Of a stretch of DNA of 38,255 nt, positions 1 to 9,142 are shown piece after piece (within the stretch, counting starts at the first letter, position 1; the number at the start of each line of letters is the position of its first letter). Origin of the DNA: Gilliamella intestini (GTDB lineage: Bacteria > Pseudomonadota > Gammaproteobacteria > Enterobacterales > Orbaceae); assembly GCF_900094935.1 (NCBI RefSeq), contig NZ_FMBA01000012.1:21547-59801 (forward strand), in the 5' to 3' direction. A model generated the notes under the pieces. The model searched no databases, was not told the DNA's origin, and saw nothing but the letters and a program-made list of their open reading frames with translations. Position numbers and translations under genes: made by a program.

Positions 1-177
1 CATATTAAAGGTATAGGGAAAATATACCAACAAACATTTATTGATACCTATTCCAGACTCGCTTTTGCTAAAGTCTATACCGAGAAAAACAGTCTGATTG
101 CTGCCGATATGCTCAATGATAAAGTGCTTCCTTTCTTTGACAGCGTAAAAGTGGCACTTGTTCATTGTCAAAGATAG
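1..177 (+). pseudogene. IS481-type transposase fragment, catalytic-core part
   Basis: An open frame enters from the left edge and stops at TAG (175-177), giving 58 residues. It contains the segment IYQQTFIDTYSRLAFAKVYT followed by AADMLNDKVLPFF, which I recognise as the rve (DDE integrase) core just after the first catalytic region of IS481-type transposases. The family resemblance is lost after about residue 50 and the frame then ends, so the core is cut short. The next 200 bases carry the amino-terminal part of what appears to be the same transposase on the opposite strand, so this is debris of a rearranged insertion sequence, not a working gene. What lies upstream cannot be seen. Confidence 0.75.
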
Positions 178-359
178 GCTTTTTACGACTGATTTCTTGA
201 AGCGCGAGCTCACCCCCTTGCTCATACAGTTTTTTAAAGCGATAAATAGCTATCTCGACTGTATCCCATGACTTTGCAAGCTTGTTGAACGTTACCGAGT
301 TGCTTAGCTAATTCTAGCTGTCCTAATTTAGGTTTAATGATTTTGGCGGTTTGATTCAT
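160..359 (-). pseudogene. IS481-type transposase fragment, amino-terminal HTH part, frameshifted
   Basis: On the minus strand an ATG at 359-357, with GGAG nine bases upstream, begins MNQTAKIIKPKLGQLELAKQ and continues LGNVQQACKVMGYSRDSY. This is the amino-terminal helix-turn-helix typical of IS481-type transposases. The frame then shifts by one base near 258-265; in the other frame it continues RFKKLYEQGGELALQEISRK and KPIF. The piece points against the catalytic-core fragment at 1-177 and meets it near 140-175. A single-base shift plus inversion of one half means the element is dead. The exact right end of the original element was not identified. Confidence 0.7.
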
Positions 360-450
360 TTCTGACTCTCCTTTTTGTGTTATAAAACAATCCAAATGTC
401 ATATCAAGCAAAGACTATTACAGAAAAAAATACGGAATTATTTTTGCATA

Positions 451-483
451 TTACCGTAATTTATTAAATTACGGTAATAAATA
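451..483. repeat. 33-bp palindromic element, copy 1 (downstream of thrC)
   Basis: A perfect 13-bp inverted repeat (451-463 and 465-477, central base 464) is followed by TAAATA. The arms read TTACCGTAATTTA and its complement. A second copy, matching at 27 of 33 positions, lies at 22651-22683. The element sits just beyond the thrC stop and could fold in the mRNA, but no U-run follows on the thrC side, so it is a poor intrinsic terminator. It may be a protein-binding site or the trace of a small mobile element. Confidence 0.6.
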
Positions 484-491
484 CGAGGGTT

Positions 492-1781
492 CTATACATA
501 TAAATTAGTTAAAAAATCCCTTAATTTAGCAAAATCATCAGGCATACAATGAGAAAGTAACGTCATATCAGCTCGCTCTGCTAACTCTTTAGGCAATGGA
601 ACTGATTTACCTAAAATATCTTCAACCACTTCTTTAAATTTAGCAGGATGTGCCGTACCTAAAAATAGTCCATATTCACCCTCTTGTAACTGATCACGCA
701 GTGCTCGATAAGCAATTGCACCATGAGGTTCAGATAAGTAACCTTTTTGATCAAGTTCACAAACAGTTTGCTTTGCAACTTCATCCGAAACAGTAGCATG
801 ACCGAGTGATTTAAGATCCCATCCCTCACGCTTGTAAATCTCTTCGATACGTGGCCAGTTATTTGGTTGGCTTACATCCATTGCATTTGATAATGTTGCA
901 ATGGTTGCGTGAGGTTCCCACTTACCGGTTTCTAAATAACGAGGTACTGTATCATTGGCATTCGTTGCGGCAATAAAGCGTTTAATAGGTAACCCCATTG
1001 TTTTCGCAAGTAGACCAGCTGTTAAGTCACCAAAATTGCCACTCGGCACAGAAATAACCAGTTGTTCACGTTGGGGTGATGTGAGTTGTGCAAAAGCTTC
1101 AAAATAGTAACAGATTTGTGCTAATAATCGGCTAATATTAATTGAGTTAGCGGAGTTTAAACCTATTGTTTTTTTCAAATCTTCATCATCAAATGCTTTT
1201 TTAACTAAGGCTTGACACGCATCAAAGTCACTTTGAATAGCAATTGTATGTATATTATCACCTAAAGTACAAAATAACTTTTCTTGTAATGGACTAATTT
1301 TACCTTCTGGGTATAAAATCACGACGCGAATATTTGGTAAATGATAAAACGCATGAGCAACAGCCGCACCAGTATCGCCAGAAGTAGCAGTCAAAATAGT
1401 AATTTTTTTGTCAGCAGCAACTTGCACTAAAGCTTGCGCCATAAAGCGTCCACCAAAATCTTTAAATGCTAATGTTGGTCCATGATATAGTTCTAATGAA
1501 CCAATATCTGCTTCCACAGAAGTTACTGGAGCAGGGAATTGAAATGCATTTTTAACAAGTCTATGCATATCATCACTGCTAATTTCATCACCAATAAAAG
1601 CAGATAAGATCCTGGCACTTCGAGAAATGAAATCAAGTTTTAATAACGACTCAATTTCGGCTGATGAAAATTTAGGTAATTGTTGAGGAAAGAATAAACC
1701 TTGTCCTCTTCCTAATCCTTGTTGAACTGCTTGTGCAAAGCTAACTTGCTGGGAATGATCTTTTAAGTTATATAATTTCAT
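492..1781 (-). CDS. thrC: Threonine synthase
   Basis: Threonine synthase converts O-phosphohomoserine to L-threonine with pyridoxal phosphate (PLP), the last step of threonine synthesis, in the cytosol. The product has 429 residues, against 428 in E. coli. The PLP-lysine segment HGPTLAFKDFGG places the Schiff-base lysine at residue 107, and TSGDTGAAVAHAF and VPSGNFGD match the phosphate-binding and substrate loops of the family. It is the last gene of the thr operon. A 110-base gap separates it from thrB, unlike the near-abutting arrangement in E. coli. That gap holds a 25-codon ORF whose TGA overlaps the thrC ATG. The thrC ribosome site itself is weak (GGA about ten bases upstream). Confidence 0.97.
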   Translation of the reverse strand: MKLYNLKDHSQQVSFAQAVQQGLGRGQGLFFPQQLPKFSSAEIESLLKLDFISRSARILSAFIGDEISSDDMHRLVKNAFQFPAPVTSVEADIGSLELYHGPTLAFKDFGGRFMAQALVQVAADKKITILTATSGDTGAAVAHAFYHLPNIRVVILYPEGKISPLQEKLFCTLGDNIHTIAIQSDFDACQALVKKAFDDEDLKKTIGLNSANSINISRLLAQICYYFEAFAQLTSPQREQLVISVPSGNFGDLTAGLLAKTMGLPIKRFIAATNANDTVPRYLETGKWEPHATIATLSNAMDVSQPNNWPRIEEIYKREGWDLKSLGHATVSDEVAKQTVCELDQKGYLSEPHGAIAYRALRDQLQEGEYGLFLGTAHPAKFKEVVEDILGKSVPLPKELAERADMTLLSHCMPDDFAKLRDFLTNLYV

Positions 1782-1855
1782 AATATTTTCCGGTTATCTT
1801 TATGCTGTAATATTTCACTCTTCGTAATATCAACTTGTTCAATAATAGTTGTCAT
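1778..1855 (-). CDS. Possible 25-residue ORF overlapping the thrC start (ATGA)
   Basis: On the minus strand ATG at 1855-1853 opens a 25-codon frame that begins MTTIIEQVDIT and ends at TGA (1780-1778). The TGA shares bases with the ATG of thrC. Three Thr and three Ile codons fall in the first eleven. No good Shine-Dalgarno sequence precedes it (the upstream bases are A-rich). It may be a translational-coupling or leader peptide for thrC, or chance. Neither function nor translation is shown by the sequence. Confidence 0.3.
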   Translation of the reverse strand: MTTIIEQVDITKSEILQHKDNRKIL

Positions 1856-1891
1856 TTTTGTTATATTTAACTCTACTTTTTATAGTAAACA

Positions 1892-2830
1892 TCAAATAAC
1901 TCTTGTTCCTTGAGTATCAATTTTACAAATATGAGTAAAACCTTCATCATTTTGCAAATAATATTTTTTAAGTAATAATTCAATTTGCTGAGCTGTTTCA
2001 AGTTTATCTGCAATCACAAACATTGTTGGCCCTGAACCTGAAATCCCCGATGACAAAGCACCAAGTTGCTTAACCCGTTTTTGAGTTTCATCAAAATTAG
2101 GTAATAATTGTTTACGATAAGGCTCAGCAATATTATCAAAAAGCATTGTGGCAGCCAGCTTAGGTTGTTTGGTATAACAAGCATGCAAAAATCCCCCCAC
2201 ATAGCGACCATGTGCTATACAATCAGACCTTTGATATTGAGCAGGTAAAATTGCACGTGCTTCAGCTGTTGATACCTTTATGCCTGGATATGCCATCACC
2301 CAATACCAATCATCAAAATGCGGAATCGACTCACTAATTATACCCATCTCATTAAGAATAAGTTGCATCCCACCTAAATAGCAGGGCGCAACATTATCAT
2401 AATGCACACTGCCCGAAATACGACCTTCAAGTTCTCCCATCATGGATAACATTTCAAATTCATTAAAAGGTTTATCAAAAAACTCATTTAATGCAACCAA
2501 TGCACCAACTACTGAGCACGCACTTGAACCTAAACCAGAGCCAATTGGCATATTTTTTTCAAGAGTCATACTAACAGGTAAAGTTTTGCCCATTGCTTGA
2601 CAAAATCGCTGCCAACATTGAAATACAATATTACATTTTGGATCACGTGGTAGTTTTTGGACAAATTGACCTTTGCTAGTAAGGGAAAATTCGTTAGCAG
2701 ATTCAACGGTAATACAGTCACCAAGCATAGTGCCATTAATTGGGCTAATTGCTGCGCCCAATATATCAAAACCAACGCTAATATTAGCCATTGATGCAGG
2801 CGCATAAACGGTTAAAGATTTATGACTCAT
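1892..2830 (-). CDS. thrB: Homoserine kinase
   Basis: Homoserine kinase phosphorylates L-homoserine with ATP to give O-phospho-L-homoserine for ThrC. It belongs to the GHMP kinase superfamily. The product has 312 residues (E. coli 310). It starts with the family's [17 protein letters not shown] segment. The glycine-rich ATP-binding motif [10 protein letters not shown] lies at about residues 95-104, and the carboxy-terminal [10 protein letters not shown] motif is present. The ATG follows the thrA stop directly (thrA TAA at 2833-2831). Its ribosome site GGAGGT lies inside the last thrA codons, so the two genes are probably translationally coupled. Confidence 0.97.
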   Translation of the reverse strand: MSHKSLTVYAPASMANISVGFDILGAAISPINGTMLGDCITVESANEFSLTSKGQFVQKLPRDPKCNIVFQCWQRFCQAMGKTLPVSMTLEKNMPIGSGLGSSACSVVGALVALNEFFDKPFNEFEMLSMMGELEGRISGSVHYDNVAPCYLGGMQLILNEMGIISESIPHFDDWYWVMAYPGIKVSTAEARAILPAQYQRSDCIAHGRYVGGFLHACYTKQPKLAATMLFDNIAEPYRKQLLPNFDETQKRVKQLGALSSGISGSGPTMFVIADKLETAQQIELLLKKYYLQNDEGFTHICKIDTQGTRVI

Positions 2831-5287
2831 TTAACCTCCGATTTTACCTGATGTTGTACGTAAAATATCAGCAAAAACACCTGCTGCAGTAACATCATTA
2901 CCAGCACCATAACCACGTAATACAAGAGGAATAGGTTGATAATAACGAGTATAAAAAGCTAAGGCATTTTCGCCATTTTTGACTTTATAAAGAGGATCTT
3001 CACTATCGACAGCTTCAATTCTAACACTGCATTGATGGTTTTCTATGCTACCCACATAACGTAGAACTTTACCTCCTTTTGCTGCTTGTTCAGATTTTGC
3101 TTTAAACTGTGCATCTAACTGCGGTAATTTGGTCATGAAATCATCAATGCTACCTTGTGCATATTCAGGAGGTAATACGGATTCGACATTGATTTGATCC
3201 AATTCTAATTGTAAACCTGATTCTCTAGCTAAAATAAGTAACTTTCTAGCTACATCGGTTCCAGATAGATCGTCTCGAGGATCAGGTTCAGTAAAACCTT
3301 TCTCTTTAGCCAATTTAGTTGCTTCAGACAGTGACATGCCTTCATCAAGTTTACCAAATATAAAAGAAAGCGATCCAGATAGAATTCCCGAAAACTTGAT
3401 TAACTCATCACCTGCATTAAGTAGATTTTGAAGATTTTCAATTACCGGTAACCCAGCCCCTACATTGGTATCATATTGGAATTTACGCTTACTTTTTGCA
3501 GCTTCTTGGCGTAAGCGTAAATAGTAGGCCATTGAGCTAGTATTTGCTTTTTTATTTGGTGTAACGACATGAAAGCCATTAGCTAAAAAATCAGCGTATT
3601 TATCAGATACTTCGCTACTAGAAGTACAATCAACGAGAATCGGATTAAGTAATCGATTAGATTTGGCAAACTCAATAATACTATCTAATGAATATTTAGT
3701 ATCACTCTGTTTGATTTGATCACGCCAATTACTAAGCTCAATACCGTCTCGATGGGTTATGCTGTGCTTAGAGTTAAACAAGCCACATACTCGTAAATCA
3801 ATCTGTTTATTTTTGAGCCATTTCTGTTGACGTCCGATTTGGTCGACAAGCGCACCACCGACCCCACCAACGCCAATAACAAAAACATCTAGCATTTTAT
3901 CGGTACCAAACAACATTTGGTGGGTGACTCGCACTCCCATAACGGCAACATCATTATCAACAACGACTGAAATTGAGCGTTCAGATGAACCTTGTGCTAT
4001 AGCAACAATATTAATATTAGCTCTGGCTAATGCTGTAAAGAAATTAGCTGATAAACCACGTAAGGTCCGCATGCCATCGCCCACTACAGAGATAATAGCA
4101 AGCCTTTCAATCACCTCGATCGGTTCAAGTAATCCATCTTTTAATTCTAAGAAAAATTCATCACTTAAAGCTTCTTCTGCACGATAAAGTTCTGTTTGTG
4201 GCACACAAAAACTAATGCTGTATTCAGATGATGATTGAGTAATAAGTACAACTGAAATGCCAGCATAAGACATCGCAGAAAAAACACGTGCCGACATACC
4301 AACCATACCTTTTAATCCTGGACCTGAAACATTGATCATTGCCATGTTATTTAAATTGGTAATACCTTTTACAGGTGTGGTTGAGTCAACAATATTAGCA
4401 CCAATTAATGTGCCTGGCGCATCAGGATTATTTGTATTTTTGATTAAACAAGGAATCTGAAATTGGGCAATAGGTAAAATAGTTCTTGGATGAAGCACTT
4501 TGGCTCCAAAATATGAAAGTTCCATCGCCTCTTGATAAGACATTGTTTTTAGTAATTTGGCATCTGGTACAATACGGGGATCACAAGTATAAACTCCATC
4601 AACATCGGTCCATATTTCACAGCTATTTGCTCTTAAACAAGCTGCTAATACGGCTGCAGAATAATCAGAACCATTTCGCCCAAGCACAACTAATTCACCT
4701 TTTTCATTACCGGCGGTAAAACCGGGCATTAGAATAAAATTGTCTTGTGGAATGTGCATTTCAGCAATTCGATGAGTCGATTCAGGTATATTAACAGTCG
4801 ATTCTAAATAATCACCTTCTGCAATAAGCATAGCAACAGGATCTATTACCGTGATCGTATGGCCTCTTGCTTTGAGAAGTTCTTGCATAATAGCAATTGA
4901 TAGCTTTTCTCCACGACAAATAATTGATGCATTAATACTATCAGGACATTGACCGAGTAAACGGATACCTTCAAGTAATTGCTTAATATGATTTAATTCA
5001 TTAAGAGCAAAATGCTTCATCTCTTCATAAGCAAAATTAGGTTGAGCTTTTGCAAGACCAGCTAATAGATCCGCAAATATCTTTTCAGCATCATAAATGT
5101 TACTTTTGATATCTTGCCCATCAACCGTTTTTTCAACCATGGCTACTAAATGGTTGGTAATTTTAGCAGGTGCCGATAAAACAGTAGCGGTTTGCTCCTG
5201 TTTAGCATTATTTTCAATAATTTCTGCAACTCGCAAAAAGCGTTCTGCGTTAGCAACAGATGTTCCTCCAAATTTTAAAACTTTCAT
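2831..5287 (-). CDS. thrA: Bifunctional aspartokinase I / homoserine dehydrogenase I
   Basis: ThrA carries out the first and third steps from aspartate to threonine: ATP-dependent phosphorylation of aspartate and NAD(P)H reduction of aspartate semialdehyde to homoserine. It has 818 residues (E. coli 820). The kinase starts with [13 protein letters not shown] and has [13 protein letters not shown] near residue 204. Two ACT regulatory segments fall between about 315 and 460. The Rossmann motif VIGVGGVGG of the dehydrogenase lies near 470, with the catalytic part beyond. The fused form and the ACT domains point to the threonine-sensitive isoenzyme. AAGGTG precedes the ATG. Upstream lie a leader peptide and attenuator (5446-5564), so transcription is probably set by charged Thr and Ile tRNA. 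Confidence 0.97.
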   Translation of the reverse strand: MKVLKFGGTSVANAERFLRVAEIIENNAKQEQTATVLSAPAKITNHLVAMVEKTVDGQDIKSNIYDAEKIFADLLAGLAKAQPNFAYEEMKHFALNELNHIKQLLEGIRLLGQCPDSINASIICRGEKLSIAIMQELLKARGHTITVIDPVAMLIAEGDYLESTVNIPESTHRIAEMHIPQDNFILMPGFTAGNEKGELVVLGRNGSDYSAAVLAACLRANSCEIWTDVDGVYTCDPRIVPDAKLLKTMSYQEAMELSYFGAKVLHPRTILPIAQFQIPCLIKNTNNPDAPGTLIGANIVDSTTPVKGITNLNNMAMINVSGPGLKGMVGMSARVFSAMSYAGISVVLITQSSSEYSISFCVPQTELYRAEEALSDEFFLELKDGLLEPIEVIERLAIISVVGDGMRTLRGLSANFFTALARANINIVAIAQGSSERSISVVVDNDVAVMGVRVTHQMLFGTDKMLDVFVIGVGGVGGALVDQIGRQQKWLKNKQIDLRVCGLFNSKHSITHRDGIELSNWRDQIKQSDTKYSLDSIIEFAKSNRLLNPILVDCTSSSEVSDKYADFLANGFHVVTPNKKANTSSMAYYLRLRQEAAKSKRKFQYDTNVGAGLPVIENLQNLLNAGDELIKFSGILSGSLSFIFGKLDEGMSLSEATKLAKEKGFTEPDPRDDLSGTDVARKLLILARESGLQLELDQINVESVLPPEYAQGSIDDFMTKLPQLDAQFKAKSEQAAKGGKVLRYVGSIENHQCSVRIEAVDSEDPLYKVKNGENALAFYTRYYQPIPLVLRGYGAGNDVTAAGVFADILRTTSGKIGG

Positions 5288-5445
5288 ATCACACCTTACT
5301 TATTATCTTAGTTTATGCCCATTACTATCTATAATTATAGTTTTTAGAACTTATTTATAGGTATCGAAAATCTTGTAGTCTTATTCATGCTAATTTCATT
5401 TTTAATTTTTTTGCACAGGTTAACTACTTTATTTCCATGCAAAAT

Positions 5446-5475
5446 AAAAACCCGCCTTTAGGGGGCGGGTTTTTT
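5446..5475 (-). terminator. thr operon attenuator (intrinsic terminator)
   Basis: Read on the minus strand, AAACCCGCC (5472-5464) pairs with GGCGGGTTT (5456-5448) across a seven-base loop and is followed by TTATTTT. This is a strong intrinsic terminator between thrL and thrA. Its left arm can pair instead with GGGCGGGTT at the end of thrL (5503-5495), which would form an antiterminator. The arrangement is the classical attenuation switch. Confidence 0.9.
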
Positions 5476-5503
5476 AATATTTATTGAAAAAATCAACCCG
5501 CCC
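5463..5503 (-). promoter_or_regulatory. thr antiterminator hairpin
   Basis: GGGCGGGTT (5503-5495), which covers the last codons and stop of thrL, is complementary to AACCCGCCC (5471-5463). A 23-base A/T-rich loop lies between them. A ribosome stalled on the Thr/Ile codons upstream would leave this arm free and prevent the terminator. A ribosome reaching the thrL stop would cover it and allow termination. The pairing is seen in the sequence; the mechanism is inferred from known amino-acid operon attenuation. Confidence 0.8.
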
Positions 5504-5564
5504 TAGATCGCATAATAGTACCTAAGGTGCTAATAATTCCTGTCATATTAACTAAAATTATCAT
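5493..5564 (-). CDS. thrL: thr operon leader peptide
   Basis: A 23-codon ORF lies on the minus strand. It starts at ATG 5564-5562, six bases after the ribosome site AGGA, and ends at TGA 5495-5493. The first part, MIILVNMTGIISTLGTIM, has three Thr and five Ile codons in 18, with Leu and Val as well. It is less Thr-rich than E. coli thrL but keeps the same placement: a short peptide whose last codons form one arm of the antiterminator, followed by a terminator and then thrA. It acts in cis; the peptide itself probably has no function. At this length it is easily missed by gene callers. Confidence 0.85.
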   Translation of the reverse strand: MIILVNMTGIISTLGTIMRSRAG

Positions 5565-5603
5565 GATCTTTCCTAAGAAATATTTAATTAAACTAAAAAT
5601 AAA

Positions 5604-5631
5604 ACAGCCCGACATTTTCATGTCAGGCTGT
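5604..5631 (-). terminator. Intrinsic terminator after the small gene at 5636-5965
   Basis: A 12-bp stem with one mismatch (ACAGCC and GACAT arms, loop TTTC) is followed on the minus strand by TTTTATTTTTAG. It lies just beyond the stop of the small unknown gene. Only 39 bases separate it from the thrL start, so the thr promoter must be squeezed into or overlap this terminator. Confidence 0.8.
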
Positions 5632-5635
5632 AATT

Positions 5636-5965
5636 TTAAAAAACCTTTTTGCTATTTTCGTATTCATTAACAACTTTATTCAATGCTTGATATATGCACT
5701 TTTCATCTTGTTTTTTTAATGCTTCATCTAAAATATTAAGATACGATAACATTAGCTTTTGATTATCTTCGGCAAATTGCGGCGATACTTCTTGATCTTC
5801 ATATAACATAACATATGTACGAGCAAATCCAAAAATCAAAAAATAAACCGATGCATTTTTTGGATCTTCTTGAATTAGTGCTCTCATTGCCTTTCTTAGC
5901 TTTACATAACTATCAGTGCCAGGCAAACTTGTCGCAAATGTTTTCGTTACTTCAGAAAATGTCAT
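5636..5965 (-). CDS. Small protein of unknown function
   Basis: I do not recognise this gene. The frame can start at TTG 5980, ATG 5971 or ATG 5965. I favour 5965 (MTFSEVTKTFATSLPGTD) because GAGG lies nine bases upstream, while it sits only three bases before the ATG at 5971. The product has 109 residues and no signal peptide. It is rich in Lys, Glu, Ala and Leu and probably mostly helical. Its middle, SVYFLIFGFARTYVML, is hydrophobic but interrupted by polar residues, more like a buried helix than a membrane span. It ends with Glu/Lys-rich helices. It lies alone between ydfG and the thr operon with its own terminator. Base use resembles its neighbours and the frame is clean, so it is probably a real gene. 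Confidence 0.6.
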   Translation of the reverse strand: MTFSEVTKTFATSLPGTDSYVKLRKAMRALIQEDPKNASVYFLIFGFARTYVMLYEDQEVSPQFAEDNQKLMLSYLNILDEALKKQDEKCIYQALNKVVNEYENSKKVF

Positions 5966-6104
5966 TGCCATAAACCTCAATCAAAATTACAAGAAGAAAG
6001 AATAACAATCCATTAGCATAAGTGCAAGTCTATTTTGTTTGCCAAACAAATTTTTTTAATTTTCACTAAAAATCAACGGAAAAAACTTAATAATAAAAGT
6101 TATA

Positions 6105-6860
6105 TTATTTGGCCTCTTTACAAACAGATAATCCTGCCGATGCTTGTGCAACAGGCATTATTTCCATTGAATTGACATTAAAATGATTCGGTGTATTAAT
6201 TAACCAAGAGACAGTATTAGCTATATCTTCAGGAGTAATAAATTCAACACCTTGATAAACCTGTGCTGCCTTCTGGTTATCGCCATGAAAGCGAACATTT
6301 GAAAACTCTGTACCACCACATAATCCCGGTTCGATATTAGTAACTCTAACCTTTTTCCCTAATAAATCTGTACGCAAATTAGCACTAAATTGTTTAACAA
6401 AAGCTTTAGATGCACCATAAACATTTCCGCCTTTATAAGCATAAGTACCAGCTACAGATCCAAGATTAATAATATAACCAAAATTGCGCTCAACCATTTC
6501 TGGTAAAATTTGTCGAGTTAGATTTACTAGCCCAATAATATTAGTTTCAATCATTGTTTCCCAATCGTTATAATTTGCTTCATAAGCAGGTTCTAAACCT
6601 AATGCTAGACCTGCATTATTTATTAAAATATCTATGGGCTTAAATTCATTTGGTAGTTGCAATAAAATAGTATTTACTGCATCTTTTTTAGTTATATCTA
6701 ATGGTAATGAAAAGAAATTAGCACCTAATTCATCTGCAAGGTTTTGTAGTTTATTTGCACGTCTAGCTACGCCTACAACTTTATAACCATCTGCTATAAG
6801 CTTACGACAAATAGCTTGCCCAAATCCAGAGGATGCACCTGTAACCAAAGCTATATTCAT
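6105..6860 (-). CDS. ydfG: Short-chain dehydrogenase, YdfG-type NADP-dependent 3-hydroxy acid dehydrogenase
   Basis: The protein has 251 residues and is a classical short-chain dehydrogenase/reductase. The nucleotide-binding motif TGASSGFG is at 7-14 and NNAG at 81-84. The catalytic residues are Ser135, Tyr148 and Lys152 (YGASK). Segments such as LALGLEPA, DWETMI, and IEPGLCGGTEFSNVRF match E. coli YdfG closely over the whole length. YdfG oxidises L-allo-threonine, serine and other 3-hydroxy acids with NADP, and its homologues reduce malonic semialdehyde. The gene stands alone and its physiological substrate here is not shown. One copy of the dispersed 42-bp repeat lies about 80 bases upstream in the same orientation. 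Confidence 0.88.
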   Translation of the reverse strand: MNIALVTGASSGFGQAICRKLIADGYKVVGVARRANKLQNLADELGANFFSLPLDITKKDAVNTILLQLPNEFKPIDILINNAGLALGLEPAYEANYNDWETMIETNIIGLVNLTRQILPEMVERNFGYIINLGSVAGTYAYKGGNVYGASKAFVKQFSANLRTDLLGKKVRVTNIEPGLCGGTEFSNVRFHGDNQKAAQVYQGVEFITPEDIANTVSWLINTPNHFNVNSMEIMPVAQASAGLSVCKEAK

Positions 6861-6941
6861 ATTAAATCCCCTTATAAACTAAGTTAAAATTAGAGTATAT
6901 TTCGATAAACGACTATATGCACAAACAAAAAGTAGTAAATA

Positions 6942-6984
6942 AAAATATACTGAAACACATAGTTACCTGAAAGTTTTTTACAAA
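6942..6984 (-). repeat. Dispersed ~42-bp intergenic repeat, copy A
   Basis: On the minus strand this reads TTTGTAAAAAACTTTCAGG, a variable seven to nine bases, then GTTTCAGTATA. It matches the other copies at 15656, 22995, 29011 and 36012. It lies between uspA and ydfG, about 80 bases upstream of ydfG and pointing toward it. This copy has one change in the AAAAGTTTCAGG core (ACTTTCAGG). Confidence 0.7.
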
Positions 6985-7000
6985 AAACTATCTAATATCT

Positions 7001-7029
7001 ATAAAAAAAACCCGCTAATTAAGCGGGTT
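7001..7029 (-). terminator. Intrinsic terminator after uspA
   Basis: On the minus strand AACCCGCT and AGCGGGTT (within 7009-7029) pair across a short A/T loop and are followed by a run of eight U-coding T residues. It lies about 14 bases beyond the uspA stop and probably ends the pitA-uspA transcript. Confidence 0.85.
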
Positions 7030-7042
7030 GATATTTAATACT

Positions 7043-7495
7043 TCATTTAGCAGGTTCTTCAGCTGGTTCTTCATCTTTTAGCGGAACAATCAAGGTATCA
7101 ATATGTGTATTATTGATAAGTTGACGAGCAGAAGACATCAACTTACTCCAAAAGTCCTGATGATGACCACACACGACAAGATCAGCGCCGTATTCATGAA
7201 TTGCTTCGATTAATACTTGGTCAAATTCGCCATTCCCAGAAAGAGTATGAGCAATAGGATAGCCTGCATCATTGGCTAGTTTATTTAATGCAATATGTGC
7301 ATCTTCAGTAATTCGGTCTTTCATATCATTCATATTAATATCAACTAAACCAGTATAAAGATCCGAATAATTAATACCAACATGAATCAATGATATCTGA
7401 GCATTATATGGCCTAGCCATAGAAACGGCTTTTTCGACAAGTACTTCACTTTCAGGTGACAAATCAACTGCAACTAATATATGTTTATAAGCCAT
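7043..7495 (-). CDS. uspA: Universal stress protein A
   Basis: UspA is a small cytosolic stress-response protein of the adenine-nucleotide-binding-like fold; E. coli UspA is the non-ATP-binding type. The frame opens further upstream at 7528, but the start at 7495 ([20 protein letters not shown]) matches the family start and has AGGAAGGAG just upstream. The product has 150 residues. [20 protein letters not shown] and the DTLIVPL end are nearly identical to E. coli UspA, followed by a short acidic tail with a repeated EPAE. It lies 64 bases after pitA in the same direction. In E. coli uspA also neighbours pitA, but there the two are separated by uspB and divergent. Confidence 0.95.
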   Translation of the reverse strand: MAYKHILVAVDLSPESEVLVEKAVSMARPYNAQISLIHVGINYSDLYTGLVDINMNDMKDRITEDAHIALNKLANDAGYPIAHTLSGNGEFDQVLIEAIHEYGADLVVCGHHQDFWSKLMSSARQLINNTHIDTLIVPLKDEEPAEEPAK

Positions 7496-7558
7496 GATAC
7501 TTTTCTCCTTCCTATTTTTAACGCTCAAGTAAATTAAGCCAGTACTCTACTTTTACTA

Positions 7559-9073
7559 CTAAATCAATTTTTGAGCAAGCCAAAAAAGTGACCCAGATAA
7601 CAAAATTGAAATTGGAAGTGTTAAAATCCAAGTTAACGCAATATTTTTAATGGTCTTACTTTGAACGCCACCACCATCAACAATCATTGTACCAGCCACA
7701 GATGAAGAAAGAACTTGAGTTGTTGATACAGGCATTCCAGTATAACTTGCAATCCCAATTGATAAAGCCGTAGTGATTTGTGCAGACACACCCTGTGCGT
7801 AAGTCATTCCTTTTTTACCAATTTTTTCACCAATAGTAATAGCTACACGACGCCAGCCTATCATTGTTCCAATTGCTAGCGCTGAAGCTACCGAAATAAT
7901 GATCCAAATCGGCGCATATTCAACAGTTTTAAGTAAATCGTTATTCAAAGATTTCAGATATTGTTTTTCCTCTGCTGTTACATTAGCTTGTTTAGCAACA
8001 TGCGAAACAGTATCCGATAAACATAATAATATGCGTCTAGCTTGTGAACGTTGTTCAACAGTGAGCGATTCATAATTATTGATTTTATTAAATAAATTAT
8101 GAGCAATACCCAGTGTGATAAATGAATGTGAATAGTCACAATGATACTTATTCAAATCGTCTTCTGGAATACTTGTGTCTAATGCAGGTTGTTTACCTAT
8201 TATCGTAGTTAGATCATCATTGTGAGTAATAAAGTACTCCTGAATATTGTCAATAGCATTACGAGTGTTAGTAATATCATAGGTAGACGCATTCATATTA
8301 ACAATAAAGCCAGCAGGAGCAATACCCATTAATACTAACATTAATAAACCAATACCTTTTTGTCCATCATTAGCACCATGAGAAAAACTCACACCTGCAG
8401 CTGAGATAATAAGCATTATCCGGATCCAAAATGGCGGCTTTTTCTTACCATAAAGTTTTTCTCGCTGCTCTGGAGTCATAAAGATGCGTTCTCTTTTTTT
8501 ACTACTCTTTTTACTTTGTCCTTTACGTGTCCAATACTTACGTAGAAAAAAGATCATTAACCCAGCAATAACAAGACCAACTATTGGTGAAACAATCAAG
8601 GATAAAAAGATTTGAATCATCTTAGGAATATTAAGTGCGTCAATAATTGATGTATCCATAACCAATGCATTTGCAAGTGCTACTCCAATAATAGAACCAA
8701 TTAAAGTATGTGAACTTGATGCAGGAATACCAACATACCAAGTACCTAAATTCCAAATGATTGCTGCAAATAAAATAGAAAAGACCATAGCAAGCCCATG
8801 AGTAGAGCTTACATTAAGTAATAAATCAGTTGGTAACAAATGCACAATGGCATAAGCCACACTAAGCCCACCAAGTAGTACGCCAAAGAAATTAAATACT
8901 CCGGCCATAAAAACTGCAAGTTGTTCTTTCAATGCCCTTGTATAAATAACAGTGGCAACAGCATTAGCAGTATCATGAAATCCATTAATAGCCTCATAAA
9001 AGAGTACAAAAAGTAAAGCTAAGACTAATAATATAATGGTTGAAAATTCTAAATCAGCAAATAGATGAAACAT
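7559..9073 (-). CDS. pitA: Low-affinity inorganic phosphate transporter
   Basis: PitA imports phosphate as a metal-phosphate complex driven by protons, in the inner membrane. The product has 504 residues (E. coli 499). The amino-terminal signature [16 protein letters not shown] and its inverted-repeat counterpart [13 protein letters not shown] are both present. The [17 protein letters not shown] loop and the carboxy-terminal [18 protein letters not shown] loop are also kept. About ten membrane segments surround a charged cytoplasmic loop (residues about 185-215, Lys/Arg-rich) and a periplasmic loop with few matches to E. coli. A ribosome site AGAAAGA precedes the ATG. It is followed by uspA and probably shares its transcript. 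Confidence 0.94.
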   Translation of the reverse strand: MFHLFADLEFSTIILLVLALLFVLFYEAINGFHDTANAVATVIYTRALKEQLAVFMAGVFNFFGVLLGGLSVAYAIVHLLPTDLLLNVSSTHGLAMVFSILFAAIIWNLGTWYVGIPASSSHTLIGSIIGVALANALVMDTSIIDALNIPKMIQIFLSLIVSPIVGLVIAGLMIFFLRKYWTRKGQSKKSSKKRERIFMTPEQREKLYGKKKPPFWIRIMLIISAAGVSFSHGANDGQKGIGLLMLVLMGIAPAGFIVNMNASTYDITNTRNAIDNIQEYFITHNDDLTTIIGKQPALDTSIPEDDLNKYHCDYSHSFITLGIAHNLFNKINNYESLTVEQRSQARRILLCLSDTVSHVAKQANVTAEEKQYLKSLNNDLLKTVEYAPIWIIISVASALAIGTMIGWRRVAITIGEKIGKKGMTYAQGVSAQITTALSIGIASYTGMPVSTTQVLSSSVAGTMIVDGGGVQSKTIKNIALTWILTLPISILLSGSLFWLAQKLI

Positions 9074-9142
9074 AATATATCTTTCTGTTGTTAATTAGCA
9101 CCGCTATTATCCTTGAGAATAAGCTAATGAGCAAAACAATTT

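Noticed and set aside
3924..4719. Plus-strand open frames inside thrA (3924-4187, 4486-4719)
   Set aside because: They lie opposite a full-length, strongly conserved gene and have no ribosome site or family resemblance. Many similar shadows exist opposite rpoD, dnaG, adhE, mazG and dhaKL.
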